Assembly (NCBI GenBank): GCA_013365325.1
Contig: JABVXV010000516.1
Coordinates: 1-31,541 of the forward strand
Direction of reading: 5' to 3'
DNA length: 31,541 nucleotides
Source of the DNA: Dipetalonema caudispina
Lineage: Eukaryota > Nematoda > Chromadorea > Rhabditida > Onchocercidae
Shown: positions 1 through 11,534 of the stretch, piece by piece
How the letters are laid out: each line of letters opens with the position of its first letter
How positions within the stretch are numbered: the first letter of the stretch is position 1
The notes under the pieces: generated by a model
What the model was told of the DNA's origin: nothing
The model's input: the letters and a program-made list of their open reading frames with translations, nothing else
Databases searched by the model: none
Program-made: the position numbers and the translations under genes

Positions 1-1
1 G

Positions 2-92
2 TAAAATTTCAAATATAATTAGATGGAACAGTCTCAAAAACAATTAATAAACATTTGTTACTGTTCACATCTTAGCACTTCCAAAGTTGAAC
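2..92 (+). repeat. Left arm of terminal inverted repeat
   Basis: Bases 2-92 match the reverse complement of 31450-31540 with two internal mismatches (positions 41 and 86). Beyond position 92 the two copies diverge, although a shared 11-mer (TAATCTTCATT, at 114-124 on the left) sits only 3 bp out of register, suggesting a longer decayed repeat. No transposase-like ORF lies beside it. It is probably one copy of a dispersed repeat family; no third good copy is visible inside the window. Confidence 0.9.
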
Positions 93-515
93 TCAGTCTA
101 AATCAATCTCATGTAATCTTCATTACGATAGTGAAATATGTATTTGCGGCAAATTATACTTATACAGTTAAACTAAATCAAACAAAATATTTCATTTTTG
201 ACAAATGTTTACATCTTGAAGATCATTCCAATTGACCAAAGAAATCCACAGTGTCATAAATTAAGGAACGTGAGACGTGAAATCAATTACTTTAATTCCT
301 TAATCTGCGCAATGAAGCAATAAGATGCATGGTAATGAGACCTGAATAGCATTTAGGTCGGTAAATCGAGCCGGATATCAATGCGGCATGAACCTTCTGG
401 AAATTCAGTACTTCATTCATGTTTTTCACTCTTTAAAATGAGCAATAGAATGTTTGATATAAACCGAAAGTCAAGATTTCATAAGTTTTAAAGAATTACC
501 TCCAGATTTTGATTT
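93..515. other. 3' flank of the ZP gene, no confident gene
   Basis: Mostly AT-rich sequence. A slightly GC-richer minus-strand block at about 396-290 follows an acceptor-like TTTCCAG and stays open for about 35 codons to a TAA. It could be an extra terminal exon of the ZP gene if splicing occurs inside the last exon called here, but nothing in its translation is recognisable. Confidence 0.4.
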
Positions 516-3312
516 TCAAATTATTTCACTGTTTGACACTATCATTTTATTATATAGTTCAATATGGCTTCTATCGCCATCAAAACTGCGTCGCCAACGA
601 GATTCTTTCTGCCTTATTCCACATCTTTCCTGAAAACGGAAGTCGGAAAACTAACGATGTTAGTATGGATAAAAATTATAAAGGAGGGTTTTGCTTTAAA
701 TAAAGGAAAAAAATGAGATGTGCTTGATTGAGCAATTAATTTTACTTAAAATAGTCGAAGATTTCATCCTTGAAGTTCCATCTGTATTGCATGTACGTCT
801 GAACCATTTAGCTGTTTTGTGTATAATTCCATTCTTTTCATCCTTTCCAATTAATAATATATTCCAAATACTCACAATATTTTAACCTACTTATCTTACC
901 TCCCCATTCTTTTATCCTTCGAAATTAAAGTAATACCGGAAAACTTCCATTCTGGGAGATATCAACAGCACATGTGAAATAAACATTATCAGGTCCAGGA
1001 AATTTGAAGGCGTTGACTCGGAAATAATAATAGGTTTGCCCAGCGTTTTTCATTCGGATCACTTGTCCGGTTAATTTAGGCTGCACTGCGCATCTGAACT
1101 TAGATTTATAGTGAAAGGTTACTTTCTAAAAAGATTTCACCGCGAATTGATTTTATATAAGATATCTAAATTGAAATTTTGAAAAAAATACCCAAATCGA
1201 TCAATAAGCATAATTTTTTCTAAGCCTTGCTCATCACTGGCGTAACAGGAATGGACAAATAAGTTGTAAGTATCACTCCCTGAAAAGTTTACCTTTTTAG
1301 CACTATTTCAAATATCTCTATTTTACGACTAATGACGGCCGACAACTTCCTTCATTTCTCCTAATTATACAATTTTTTAATGGAAAGAATTGATTAATTT
1401 CGTTGAGACTTTCGGGTACATTGCAAGATAGCATTCTGGAAATTTATTAAATGATTTCGAATTTATGATTGAAAGTGTACTTGAATTGTGTGACCTGCTT
1501 CGTATTACCAATGAAATATTTTCACCAATCTGAACAGGACGATTGATTGTGTTCCCGAAAGGTACTTCATCAGCATGTCGTATTTCCATGTATACTGCAG
1601 TATCGGTTATTGGTTCTTGGGATGGTAATTGAGTAGCAAATATCCGAACTGATTGCAGTGGTTTTGTCCTAAAATTGATAAGTTTTTTATTGTTCCCTTT
1701 CAATTATTTCAAAAAGCCAATTAGTCGCTTTTGTCTTTTCCAAAAATCTCGTCCTTCAAGATTTTTTTCTGTGCAAGAAATCATAGATACGAACCATCTT
1801 GAAGTCGAATTTACTCTAGTGTTTGATACTTTAACTTCCGTATCCGCTGTTGTTATTGTCGTTGTCGAAATGTTTGTATTGATTTCCGGAGTTGTTTTGT
1901 TTGAAAATGATGGGAAAAGTACTGCGTGGTGCCAAAATTTCATTTCTTCCGGAATTTTAATTGAAATACTTTGATTTTCGCTAGATTCAATATTGATATT
2001 AGTGGCTTTAGTAGCATTGGTTAAAGGTCCATTAACTGATAATGCTTCTTCAGTTGTCGATAATTCAAGTGGCCAGTTTTCAAATTTTTCCTTAGAACTG
2101 CCAAGCACGTAAATGTTAGAAATTGGCGCACTGGACGTTAAAGTTGAATCAATAGGCCAATTGCCCCAGTTATTCTCAAGACTGGATTCCGATTCTATTT
2201 CTTGTGATGAAAGACCGTATTTTGGAGTCCTGTTCCACAATTCCGTTTGCTTCGTTATCTTAAATTGTCCTTGTTAAATAAATTACCATTCTTCAAATCT
2301 AAAAAGGTCAATTTGAAGCTGATTAAAAGCTGAAATCTCTCTCAAGCATGTTATTTGAAATATTGGTTTGGAACACTCAGAATATCACTCCCATGAAAAA
2401 TTCAAAATTCAGAAAAATCAATTTTTAAATCAAGGTAATTTTCATTTTTTCATTGATTTGACCTCATATTACATTTGAAATAACCATGGATAGAACGAGT
2501 TAAGCAAACATACCGGTGATGAAGTTATACTATCCTGAATTTGTGTTAAAGGATGACCTGGCGGAGGTGCTAATTGACAAGTAAAAAGAAAGCGATGATC
2601 AACAGATGCTTGAGGCTCCTTCTTTATTTGTACGCAGATAAGATTTTCGATTAAATCAATTATCTGAAGTTACAAAAATTCAAAATGAAGTTATGGTATT
2701 TGTGTTGAAATATGGAATCAAAATCCGTGAACTGTTGTCATAATTTCAAAAGGTTATTCAAAGTTTTTTTCTTAAAGAAATTAATAAACATTGAAATGAT
2801 AACATTTCTTGTATTTCTGGATATTCTCGTACCACATTTGTTTAGAGGTATGACAAATTCGATTGTAAGAGTCGGCGTATCAGTTGTGTTATGATAGATG
2901 CAATCTGGATTGGTTGGAGGATATTCAATAGAGTAAATTTTACCGTCAAAGAACCTGTTGAATTCGATTCTTGCAGCAATTCCATCTTCTGTACAAATGG
3001 CGCTAGCAGCTAAAATCATTTCTGTTAGCATATTTGGAGATACAATGTCCAAATCATATTTCATAATACTCAATCATCTGTTTGCAAATTTCAAATTGAT
3101 TAATTCTCAACAACTTTATGAAATAATGGAAGGAATTCGTTTCATTAATCTGAAGGAAATTAAGGATAACATAAGGCACTGAAGAATTATTAAACAGACA
3201 TATAATAATTATTAAACTAGAACTTACATTTCACTGTCGAATGATCAGGAAAGAAATTAGCGGTGGCAGTATTAAATATCATCAAGTTAACCACAAATAA
3301 TTTAGGCCACAT
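516..3312 (-). CDS. Cuticlin-like ZP-domain secreted protein
   Basis: Reconstructed from eight exons: 3312-3228, 3009-2804, 2663-2514, 2258-1795, 1668-1481, 1279-1192, 1093-937 and 629-516. Phases agree at every junction and give 483 aa. Residues 1-18 look like a signal peptide ending TATA. ZP-N spans about 30-130 with cysteines 34, 65, 87 and 126 plus an extra Cys107, and the nematode-type motifs FNRFFDGKIY and LNKCG. Residues 148-302 are a Ser/Thr/Asn-rich segment with six N-glycosylation sequons. ZP-C follows (about 303-449), with LFVHSCYASDEQG, LIDRFGC, YFTC and a last cysteine at 449. RWRR at 457-460 is a furin-type cleavage site like that of other ZP proteins. ZP proteins polymerise into extracellular matrix; in nematodes many are cuticle components, so a cuticular role is inferred. 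No transmembrane helix follows RWRR in this model, so the 3' end may be incomplete. Some donors (after 2804, 1795 and 1481) are weak and chosen by phase. Confidence 0.87.
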
Positions 3313-4352
3313 TGATAGTAATTTAAGAACATTTCAAATTATTGAACAATTCGGAAAGTTAAAAATTTCAGATTAGATCTGCTCAACAATTCTTTTGTCT
3401 TTCCTTTCATCTTAAATGCTCAAAATTTAAAATTTTATCTGAAAACACGATTATGTTTAAATTTCGAACTGGTAAAAATTTGCTAGCACTAAGAGAATAG
3501 ATCATACAAGAACGCTATCCATCATGATTGTTAATCCTCACCTACTGGATCAGTGAAGATGCAATGAAATTGAAGCAAATTATCGAAATTGGCCAAGCTT
3601 ATTCCCATATGTCCATTACTTTTGTTGTTATTTAACCTTACATGCGAATGCAAATCTCCGAGAATAAAAGAGATATGAAAATATTGGCTTTGTTGGACTT
3701 GACACTGAGAGAACTACGATGAATAGATAAGTGGTAGCGGAAGCACATTGACCCCAAATAACGATGATTACAATGATGACATCGTCAGGTTGCAGCACTT
3801 GACAACAGAACTATTATCCCATGTCCATTAAACCCCCTGTATTGCTCTCCCTTTCTACAGCATATGGATTTTTGAAAAATGAAGAGAAATAGTCAAATAA
3901 TCGGTGATCTATAATCGGCTATATATTTCTGTTTTAAATCTCATAAATCAAATTTCGACGTTAAATTTTGATCTTACTTCAGCGATATATCGAAGATGGA
4001 TGTGTAAAATTGAGATGGAGTAATTCGCCAACGGGTGATTGCTCTAATATAGCCATGAATCATGAATGATCAAAGTCTGGCCAAATTGTCTCATTCATCT
4101 GATTTCTTTCATCTTCTATTTACCTTACTTCTATTGATTAATTTAACTATTAACTCATTATTAGACAGCTTGCATTCCCTCACAGTTATTTTATTTATTT
4201 TTTTCTTTTTTAAACCTTATCAGTTCGACAAACTTTATTTTGTCGAATTAATGCGCCACATACAAAACCAAAGATTAACTTTCTCTTATAATCAAATATC
4301 TGATGTGTTTGTTAAAATTTTTTCGTAAATTTTATTCAACAATTATATGTGT

Positions 4353-4370
4353 AAAAAAAAAAAAAAAAAA
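4353..4370 (+). repeat. Poly(A) run (18 bp)
   Basis: Uninterrupted A homopolymer between the ZP and small heat-shock genes. Length is likely unreliable in short-read data. Confidence 0.95.
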
Positions 4371-4577
4371 CAAAATTGTAAAACATATTAAGGAAACATC
4401 GAATCCTGCGATTTTTTCATAATAAATCATTAAAATTGAAAATTTTTTTGTTTTGACGAAAAATTTTTATCCAATGGAAAGAGGCACAATACAGTTTAAA
4501 AAGAAATTTGTCATAAAAATATACACAGGTATTATTCCTTTAATTTACATTTAGTTCACGAATATTTGTTGATTTTT

Positions 4578-4617
4578 CGTTTGCTTAGATCTTACATCGT
4601 TTGCTTAGATCTTACAT
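4578..4617 (+). repeat. Perfect 2 x 20-bp tandem duplication
   Basis: The 20-mer CGTTTGCTTAGATCTTACAT occurs twice head to tail with no mismatch. Perfect identity suggests a recent slippage or duplication. It lies about 150 bp beyond the stop codon of the small heat-shock gene. Confidence 0.95.
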
Positions 4618-4769
4618 TTGGCTTTGACGAATTTTTGGTTGATTTTGCTCATCCCTTAAAACTGCCTTAATGATTTTATTATTCGACCAATAAGAGTGCT
4701 ATTGCAAAGTAATAGTTATGGTAATTAGGAGTTCTTATCAAAAGTGGCATCAAAATATTTACATTTGAA

Positions 4770-5855
4770 TCACGAAGGTAAATGTTTTTTAAATAAGGTA
4801 ATAGTGAGCACTCCATCCGGACTGATTTTGGCCTCGTTGCATTCCGTCATTACGTTATCCGGTATCACATAACGTCGTTCAAATTGTTTCTTCAAGTGAA
4901 AAATTGAAAAGTTAATTTCGAAGGAAAATAGAATTCTTCTTGTTCTTAAAATTTGTAGTTAATATAACTTCAACCTATCTTACAGCTTGAAATGATTTAA
5001 TTTTTTTGATACTTGAAAATTCCGGAAAAGTCTTTTGTCCATTCTAATTAATTAGCTAAAATTGTTACAGTTCGTAAATTTGCAACTTCTTCACTACAAA
5101 TTTTTTCTATTCTCATTTGTTGGAATGTAAAAAATTGCGTTACCCTGCCAATATTATCAACATGCACTGCGCCAATTCTGAGCTCGTTACCTTCGGTATT
5201 TACCTAAATCTTCGTTAAAATTTGAAAGTATCATAATGTCTATGAGAAAATCAAACGAAGAAATCAATAACTAATTTGTTTATTTAGATAGCTCAAATAT
5301 TTCCTGTTTTACCAGAATATCAAACTTTCCGTTAATAATTTCATGTAAACAAACCGTTATTTCATTTGGTGAGAAATTTCGCACATCAATTGAAACGGAA
5401 AATTTTTCTGCATCATCGATTATCTAAAATACAGTCAAATAACGAAATACGTACGCAAATGGCTGAACTGTCAAACTTCTGACAGCTAAATGATGAAAAG
5501 TTTTTTTTTCTTTTTTTAACAACGATCTAAAATTGAGCTTAAGTGACTGATTATCCGCTCCTATCTGTTAGCCGTCATGTTAATTCAAGCAGAAATTTGT
5601 TGAATATTTCATGATTAAATAGGTTTCTAGCAAATATAAATTTCTTTTCACCTCACCCACTTGACTGCTGAGAAAGTCCTCGTTTCTGAATCGTAAGATT
5701 CCGTAAGGCAAACAATTTAATGAGCGCCAATGATCAGTAAATACTGTCGGTATTGCACCGCAAGGTGAGGAGGATACTCGCCAAGACATCCGGATTGTTC
5801 TCGTCTTCTGTTCAGGATTAACAGTATTTCGTATTAGAAGATTTGACTGGAGCAT
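4770..5855 (-). CDS. Small heat-shock protein (HSP20/alpha-crystallin)
   Basis: Four phase-0 exons, 5855-5652, 5423-5355, 5203-5144 and 4889-4770, give 150 aa, a normal size for this family. The alpha-crystallin domain covers about residues 72-145. AEKFSVSIDVRNFSPNEIT matches the family start (KFxVxLDVxxFxPEEI). NTEGNELRIGAVH matches the GNELxIEGxH strand, FERRYVIPDNV matches FxRRYxLP, and ISPDGVLTI matches the LSxDGVLTI strand. Residues 1-68 form a variable N-terminal arm. The tail after the domain is only about 6 residues (KKHLPS) and lacks the IxI/V motif that caps oligomers in most family members; short-tailed nematode HSP-12 proteins are a possible comparison. The protein is expected to be a cytosolic ATP-independent chaperone. 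Exon 2 ends at a weaker GTTTGT donor, chosen because it restores the domain. No obvious three-unit heat-shock element is visible upstream. Confidence 0.9.
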
Positions 5856-8002
5856 TTAGAAAAACACATCACTACATTACAATGATTTACATATGATGGT
5901 AAAGCTCATTGCACACATACGCGATAAAAACTGTGCGTAGGCGGTAAAGGAAAAACGGAAGATATAAGAAGACTTTCCTTTTTCCATCGAGTTTTCCGAC
6001 ATATACGGAATATTTGGAAATTTGAACAAATGTTGAGAGTTAAGCGAATAATATGCTTTGCGATATGCCGCCTTATTCTTTTAGCAGTGCTTGACCTTTG
6101 TGTTTTATTTACCTATCATTTTTCAAAAAAACCACAGAAAATTTGTGGAAAAGTTTTTAAAGAAGGGAAGAACGATGAAATATCAAAGTGAATATTGAGC
6201 AAAAATAGGCAAAAATGCTAATGGTTAAATTCGATCAAAGAGCACTCGAAATTTGGAGAAAATAAGAAATCAATAATTCTTATTTCTCATTATTACACTG
6301 TTTGCAGTACTATCAGAAAGATAAGAATTGTTGATTGAAGCAAGAAAGATAAAAAAGAGAACTTTCAGAAAGTAAACTCTCATTTTTTTCCCTGTAACAA
6401 AAATTTCATTTTCTACCAAAAAGAATTCACTGAAACGTCTCTTTGCTTTTTTTCTTCCTTTTGAATTTGAATTTAAGCATTGTCAGTAAACAATGAAATT
6501 AACAACAAAAAGCACAAGTAAAACTTTTAAGATTTGAAGAAAAAGCTTAAAACAAATAAAAATTACAAAATTCGGAAATCACAAATGTAAGGGAGATTTC
6601 ATTCGAGACAAATTAAATTAAGCAAGTTTTTTCTAAATAGTCAAAGTTAGAGATTTACAGAATTATGCAAGCTATTGGTTGGATATTATAAATACATATG
6701 TAATGGAAATATTTTAAAAGCGAAATCCTAAAGTGATGCACCAAAAGTCCTCCTACCTTTTTCTCATTCTCCCCGCAACCCGGATGTTCTGGAATTTTGT
6801 TGTAAACAACAACATATATCCATAGTTAAAATATATTTTTCATATGAGAATAGCAAATTATAGTAAAACTTGATTGTTGGGAGGGAGAACCAAATTAACT
6901 TGCATTTGAAAGAGAAATAAAATTGAATGGAATAAATTGATGGCTAAAATTCGGTTGTTAGAGAAAAAGCAGGTTATGTGTAATTTGTTTATGGTTACTA
7001 AAATGCGATCTTCGTAAAGATTTAGCAGTTATTATAAAACACATGTTAATTAGATTAAACAGGAAGCAACTATCGTATATGCGTGAAAAAATTTATGGAT
7101 TTTTTGCATAGTCTAACATATATATGTTTGAGAAAATAATTTAATTTAATTTGGATTTAATTACTAATTACCACAGTTTCCGATAAACTTAATGCTCATT
7201 TTCATGTAACAAAATCAACAACAACAATAATGACAACAAGAAATCGTCGCTAAGAATATAACCAAAAATAATAGCTCCTTTTCTCTTCATTTTTCGTTGC
7301 TCTTATTAGCAAATATAAGCTTGAAATCTGGTTTTCCATATTTGATGCTGAATAATATTTACTCATGTTGTTCTTCTCATCTCGTGCACAAGAATCAATT
7401 ACCAATCAATAGTTGGTGTTTAAATATATTCTCTATCAAATTTACAATTCAATCTTCGATTTACAAATAATGGAATTTTGAAACTGAAACACAAAAAAAT
7501 TTCAAGCTGCATCCCTTAAACTTTTTAAAATATGTTTTAAGAAAAATCTTCCTTCATTCAAAGGTAGTCTAAAATTTGTAGTTTATTCTTTAATTTATTG
7601 ACTGATAATTGCAAGTCAATTACGTTCGTTGCAGTTTATTTTCATTTTAAACAACAATTTACCTATGTTTTTCATTCATAAACCAAATTTATAAAGCAAC
7701 ATAGATTTAGTCATACGAATAATAACAACATCAGTAGCGTAATCGCAGTATCACTTTCTTACTGAAACAAATGAAATTCTAAAATCGGACATGCTCTGTT
7801 GAAATTTTCCATGATGAGTACTTTTCAAACTTTGAAGAAACTCTAATTTTTTCAGCAACTTTTTGAAAATTTAACAAGATTCTGTAAATGTGATAGAATT
7901 TTATACAATTTTTTTTAAGTTACTCGTTACACAAGCATAATATGATCAATCAGTAAAGTTTCGAATCAAAATTTTTGGAAGTCAACGATAGAGATATAAC
8001 AT
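5856..8002. other. Intergenic, small HSP gene to flp-24
   Basis: About 2.1 kb of AT-rich sequence. I see no splice-bounded reading frame, RNA gene or repeat of note. The part next to 5856 should hold the promoter of the small heat-shock gene; a purine-rich patch at 5941-5985 is the only compositional feature. Confidence 0.6.
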
Positions 8003-8821
8003 TTAATCATCATTGAGATCGCCAGCCGGAACATCATATGCCACAAAACGTTTTCCGAAACGTATCATCATATCTGCTGCACTTGGTACACGCTTCGCAA
8101 TATATGCGCCATCACTTGGCTAAAATTTGAAAAGTTAGCTAAGTTGACGCCATGTTATTTTTATTATTTTTAAAAAAATTTGCAAAATAGATCATTGTTT
8201 CTTTCCCGAAGGAATTTGATAAAATTTTAGTAATTCTTCCTGAAAGAAACCACAGCAATACCTTTCGAAGGAAGCTTTACAATTACTTTTTTTTACCTAA
8301 TAAAGATTGTATGAAATGAAGTGTTTTAAAAGATATTTTTGAAATATTTTTCAACATTTTATACAAAAAAGAAAATGAATTTCTAACACTCAAATAATAT
8401 CTCAATGGTTCGAAGCCACCTCGGAATAAAAATTGCCGTGCAAAATCGTTGTCTGAAAATAATTACTACACTGATTGTTTTAAATATATCATCAAATGAT
8501 TGATGATATATTCATTTGAAAATTAGATTTTATGAACAAACATTCAATATGTTGGCATAAATTTAGCCAAAAAATAAAAATCTGAACATGAAGTAGGATA
8601 AAAAGGTCAAATAGATTAAAAGGACATCATGAAAAGAATACTTTTCTCAATCGGTGATCGAAAATGAGAAGAACTTATTACCCTTTCAGTATTAAAAGCA
8701 ATAAAAACATATTATGAAGCAAAGAATAAAATGACTTACCCTGTAGTCGTTTAGAATCAGTGAAACAAAAATGGTTAACAGCAAGCAATACTGCTACGAT
8801 TACTAATTTAGGAGCAGACAT
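8003..8821 (-). CDS. flp-24: FMRFamide-like neuropeptide precursor FLP-24
   Basis: Three exons, 8821-8740, 8452-8388 and 8119-8003, encode an 87-aa prepropeptide. Residues 1 to about 20 form a hydrophobic signal peptide. Residues 58-73 read KRVPSAADMMIRFGKR: one peptide flanked by dibasic KR sites, with a C-terminal Gly that donates the amide. Processing should release VPSAADMMIRF-amide. The C. elegans FLP-24 peptide, from memory, is VPSAGDMMVRF-amide, so two positions differ conservatively. A third dibasic KR (24-25) follows the signal region, and the acidic tail (GDLNDD) is presumably discarded. As in other flp-24 genes, only one active peptide is present. It would act as a secreted neuromodulator on G-protein-coupled receptors. 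Junction phases agree; the exon 1 donor is a strong GTAAGT and the exon 2 donor a weaker GTTAGA. The peptide core and its processing sites leave little doubt about identity. Confidence 0.95.
8483..8512. repeat. Perfect 13-bp hairpin in flp-24 intron 1
   Basis: Bases 8483-8495 and 8500-8512 are exact reverse complements, separated by a 4-nt loop (ATGA). It lies about 30 bp upstream of exon 2 in the sense of transcription. It is too short for a standard microRNA precursor. Confidence 0.85.
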
Positions 8822-8840
8822 TGAGAAGTATAACTGCCTG
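8822..8840 (-). promoter_or_regulatory. Likely trans-splice acceptor and 5' UTR of flp-24
   Basis: On the minus strand ATAATTTCAG ends at 8838, leaving a 16-nt leader (8837-8822) before the start codon. A consensus acceptor this close to ATG is typical of spliced-leader trans-splicing in nematodes. A cis-spliced 5' UTR exon is the alternative. Confidence 0.7.
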
Positions 8841-9274
8841 AAATTATAATATTAATTAATTCTAAAATTAAATAATAAAAGGATGACTGTTAGAAATGTC
8901 ACATTCAGTCGATTATTTACGTACGTAGGTTTGAAAACTTCACGAACATCGCTATTACGCATTTTTCAATTTAATTACTAAGCGGCTTGTAACAATCGAT
9001 TTGTTTTATTTATTAAACAATTGAAAGACATAAAAGAAGAGTTAATGCCTTCTCTTTTGACACTTCAGTTGACTTAGTTTAATCCATCAAAAGGACAAAC
9101 AGCCACTGATAAAAGTGACATGAGTCGAATAGCCACTAACCTTCAAATAAGCAACATTTTACTTCACAGCTAACCAACTTATAATCTTATATAAATGCTA
9201 AAAATGCTTAAGTAAATTAAATTATTAGGTGATTTATTCAAGGTAGTTTGCTGTTAATTTTGTGGTTAGTGTCG

Positions 9275-9289
9275 TATAATAATAATAAC

Positions 9290-9380
<91 letters not shown>
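9275..9380 (+). repeat. (TAA)n microsatellite
   Basis: About 35 copies of a TAA/ATA trinucleotide with one C interruption at 9289. It sits about 440 bp upstream of flp-24 and is likely to vary in length between individuals. Confidence 0.98.
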
Positions 9381-9382
<2 letters not shown>

Positions 9383-10010
9383 GTATGATACTGGATAATC
9401 TTCACATAAATCATATGAATTCAAGAATAGTGGGCAGATGAAAATATTTCAAAGTTTCCTACACTATCTACACCATGTTAGTATTAAATTTTAAGCTAAC
9501 ACACATTTGAATCTAATTTCTCTTCACACAATGAAATAAACTGATATACGAAGTTCTGAAATTGAAGAGGTCCCATATTTTCATTGCACTTTTATAGAAT
9601 TTTGTGTTAAGCTACCAGAAAAATCCCATCTTAAATTCTTATACATTGTTAAAATTTCATCTTTTAAACAAACAAAGAATGCTTATAATTAAAATTCATT
9701 GTTGTTAAGAAATTGAACTTGGAATGAATGGTAAAGCAATTATTTTTCCTCCTATACGCAGCTCATTCAAAATTGCCATAAAACAATTTGAATATCAAAA
9801 AAAAGATCGAAATAAAAAAATGCAAATTAACGAAATGAAAGCAATGAATATCTTAAAAAAAAGGTAAGATTTTCAACATATATATTATATATACATATAT
9901 GCATGTATAAATTTTAATTGCAGTTTAGAAATATTGCGATCTCCTTGTTAGCATTGGTTGTTATTCCAATTCATCACCAAACGTTTTTGCATTTTTAGGA
10001 ATGAGAAGTA

Positions 10011-10018
10011 TGACGTCA
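10011..10018. promoter_or_regulatory. Perfect CRE octamer (TGACGTCA)
   Basis: Full palindromic cAMP-response element, the consensus site for CREB/ATF bZIP factors, about 1.2 kb upstream of flp-24. Function is inferred from the match alone. Confidence 0.4.
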
Positions 10019-11533
10019 GTAAGTGGGGATTTTTTTTACTTTTCATGTGCCTACATAGCATATAATCATATTTTATAATTTTCAATTCAATGGGAATAAT
10101 TCGGTAGGAAACGTTTGATTAGTTAAATGGTTATATTCCCAGGTATTTTCATATTTTAAGAACTCAAGCAATTCATTTATTTTGTCTTAATTAGAACATT
10201 TCTAATATTTTTATCTCTTTATTAAATGCTATACTGTAATGATTGAATTGAAATCCTTAATATTATGAGAATAAAGAAACGGTTGAAAAGAACAGTGAAA
10301 CTCAAACAACTGATATATCATCAATCGGAAATGACATTGGATCAATTTTAATCTACTTGATTATAAGAGATTAAGATCAAAGTTCTCTCATCAATTAGTC
10401 TATACAACTAATGTAAATACATTAATTTCACACAAAAATGATAAATTGTATGAATATTAAGGAAAATTTCAGTATCCAGATTAGCTATAAACTACAAAAT
10501 ATCCCAATCCTAAATTGAATAGTTGAAAAATGATTTACAATTTAGTTGTCCTGGCCTACAATCCTTTTAAAATGCTTTTTCTCTGCCGGATTTTTGGTGC
10601 TTTCCATTATCTCTTTTAACTTAAATTATTTGCTGTTCACTGAACCATCTGCATTAGGAAAACTTTTAGCCTCAATTATTACCACTGGGTGATTTATCAA
10701 CCATTAACTAATTTTACATCAAAAGGTGCAACACTGGGATTAGTTAAATGAATAGTTTTCGAAATGATCGATCTTACAAAATGTGACGTAGCAAATTGGT
10801 TTAGCTAAAAAAAGAATTTTATAGAGTATTTAAAATATTATTTACTTTTAATCTAAAAAAAACTGAACTCACTTCAAAGGAAATATTAATTGTAATCCTC
10901 GTGATTGAAATATTTGATTTCGTTTTTAGATTCAAATAAAACATTAAAGATTCTAATATGATTTGATCAAATCATGTGAAGTCAATTGTTTTTCTCCTTC
11001 ATTTGCTAATATAAACAAATGAATCGATCTGTATTAAGTTTTTCTTCTTCAAGAAATTCAGAAATTCTGCAGGAAAAGTCTAACATTGGAGAAAGGGTCA
11101 ATACACTTCAGCAAACATTGCAAATGTACTACCGAAATTAGGTCAGTAAATTTTCAGCTTCATTCATTTATTTCACGTTACCTATCAAATGAAAGTATCT
11201 ATTATTTACGATGAAGGAGTATACGAGAATTGATAGCAAACTTCTAAAGTTTTCAAGAACAAGAAGATGTGATAGCTTAGACTTAGATTAGAGGAGAGAA
11301 AGGAAACAAATAAATTGCTTTTTATTCAGTCATTTTTTTTCTCCTAATTTACTGGGCAAATATGCAGCACGTCACAAGAAATGGAATGATATAAACTTCC
11401 GATTCTTAATCAACAAAATATCTACCCTTTTAGAGAGTTTCATTTCTAAGCTTTTCGCTTGAAATGTTTCAAAAACTGCTATTTTCTAATTTATGGCTCC
11501 AAAATTTGCCAGCAATGAATTTCAGATCCCATA

Positions 11534-11534
<1 letters not shown>

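Larger units (their letters stand above)
3313..4769. other. Intergenic, ZP gene to small HSP gene
   Basis: About 1.46 kb without a recognisable gene. It includes the presumed promoter of the ZP gene next to 3312, a run of 18 A at 4353-4370 and a perfect 20-bp tandem duplication at 4578-4617. A plus-strand ORF at 4062-4328 is low-complexity, rich in Leu and Phe, and is not believed. Confidence 0.6.

Noticed and set aside
3010..3073. Upstream extension of ZP exon 2 to the ATG at 3073
   Set aside because: No acceptor in this stretch gives a phase-compatible, stop-free join to the signal-peptide exon; the acceptor ending at 3010 does.
4062..4328. 88-codon plus ORF, Leu/Phe-rich
   Set aside because: Low-complexity T-rich DNA with no family resemblance and no conserved features.
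5121..5131. TGGAATGTAAA, resembling the 5' end of miR-1
   Set aside because: Match ends after 11 bases, it lies within a small heat-shock gene intron on the other strand, and no flanking stem is visible.
8737..8746. TACCCTGTAG, matching the start of the Hox-linked miR-10 family
   Set aside because: It is the complement of the flp-24 exon 1 end and donor site. Similarity to the microRNA stops after ten bases and no precursor hairpin is visible.
9275..9380. Repeat array considered as a CRISPR or satellite
   Set aside because: It is a simple TAA microsatellite without spacers, in a eukaryotic context.
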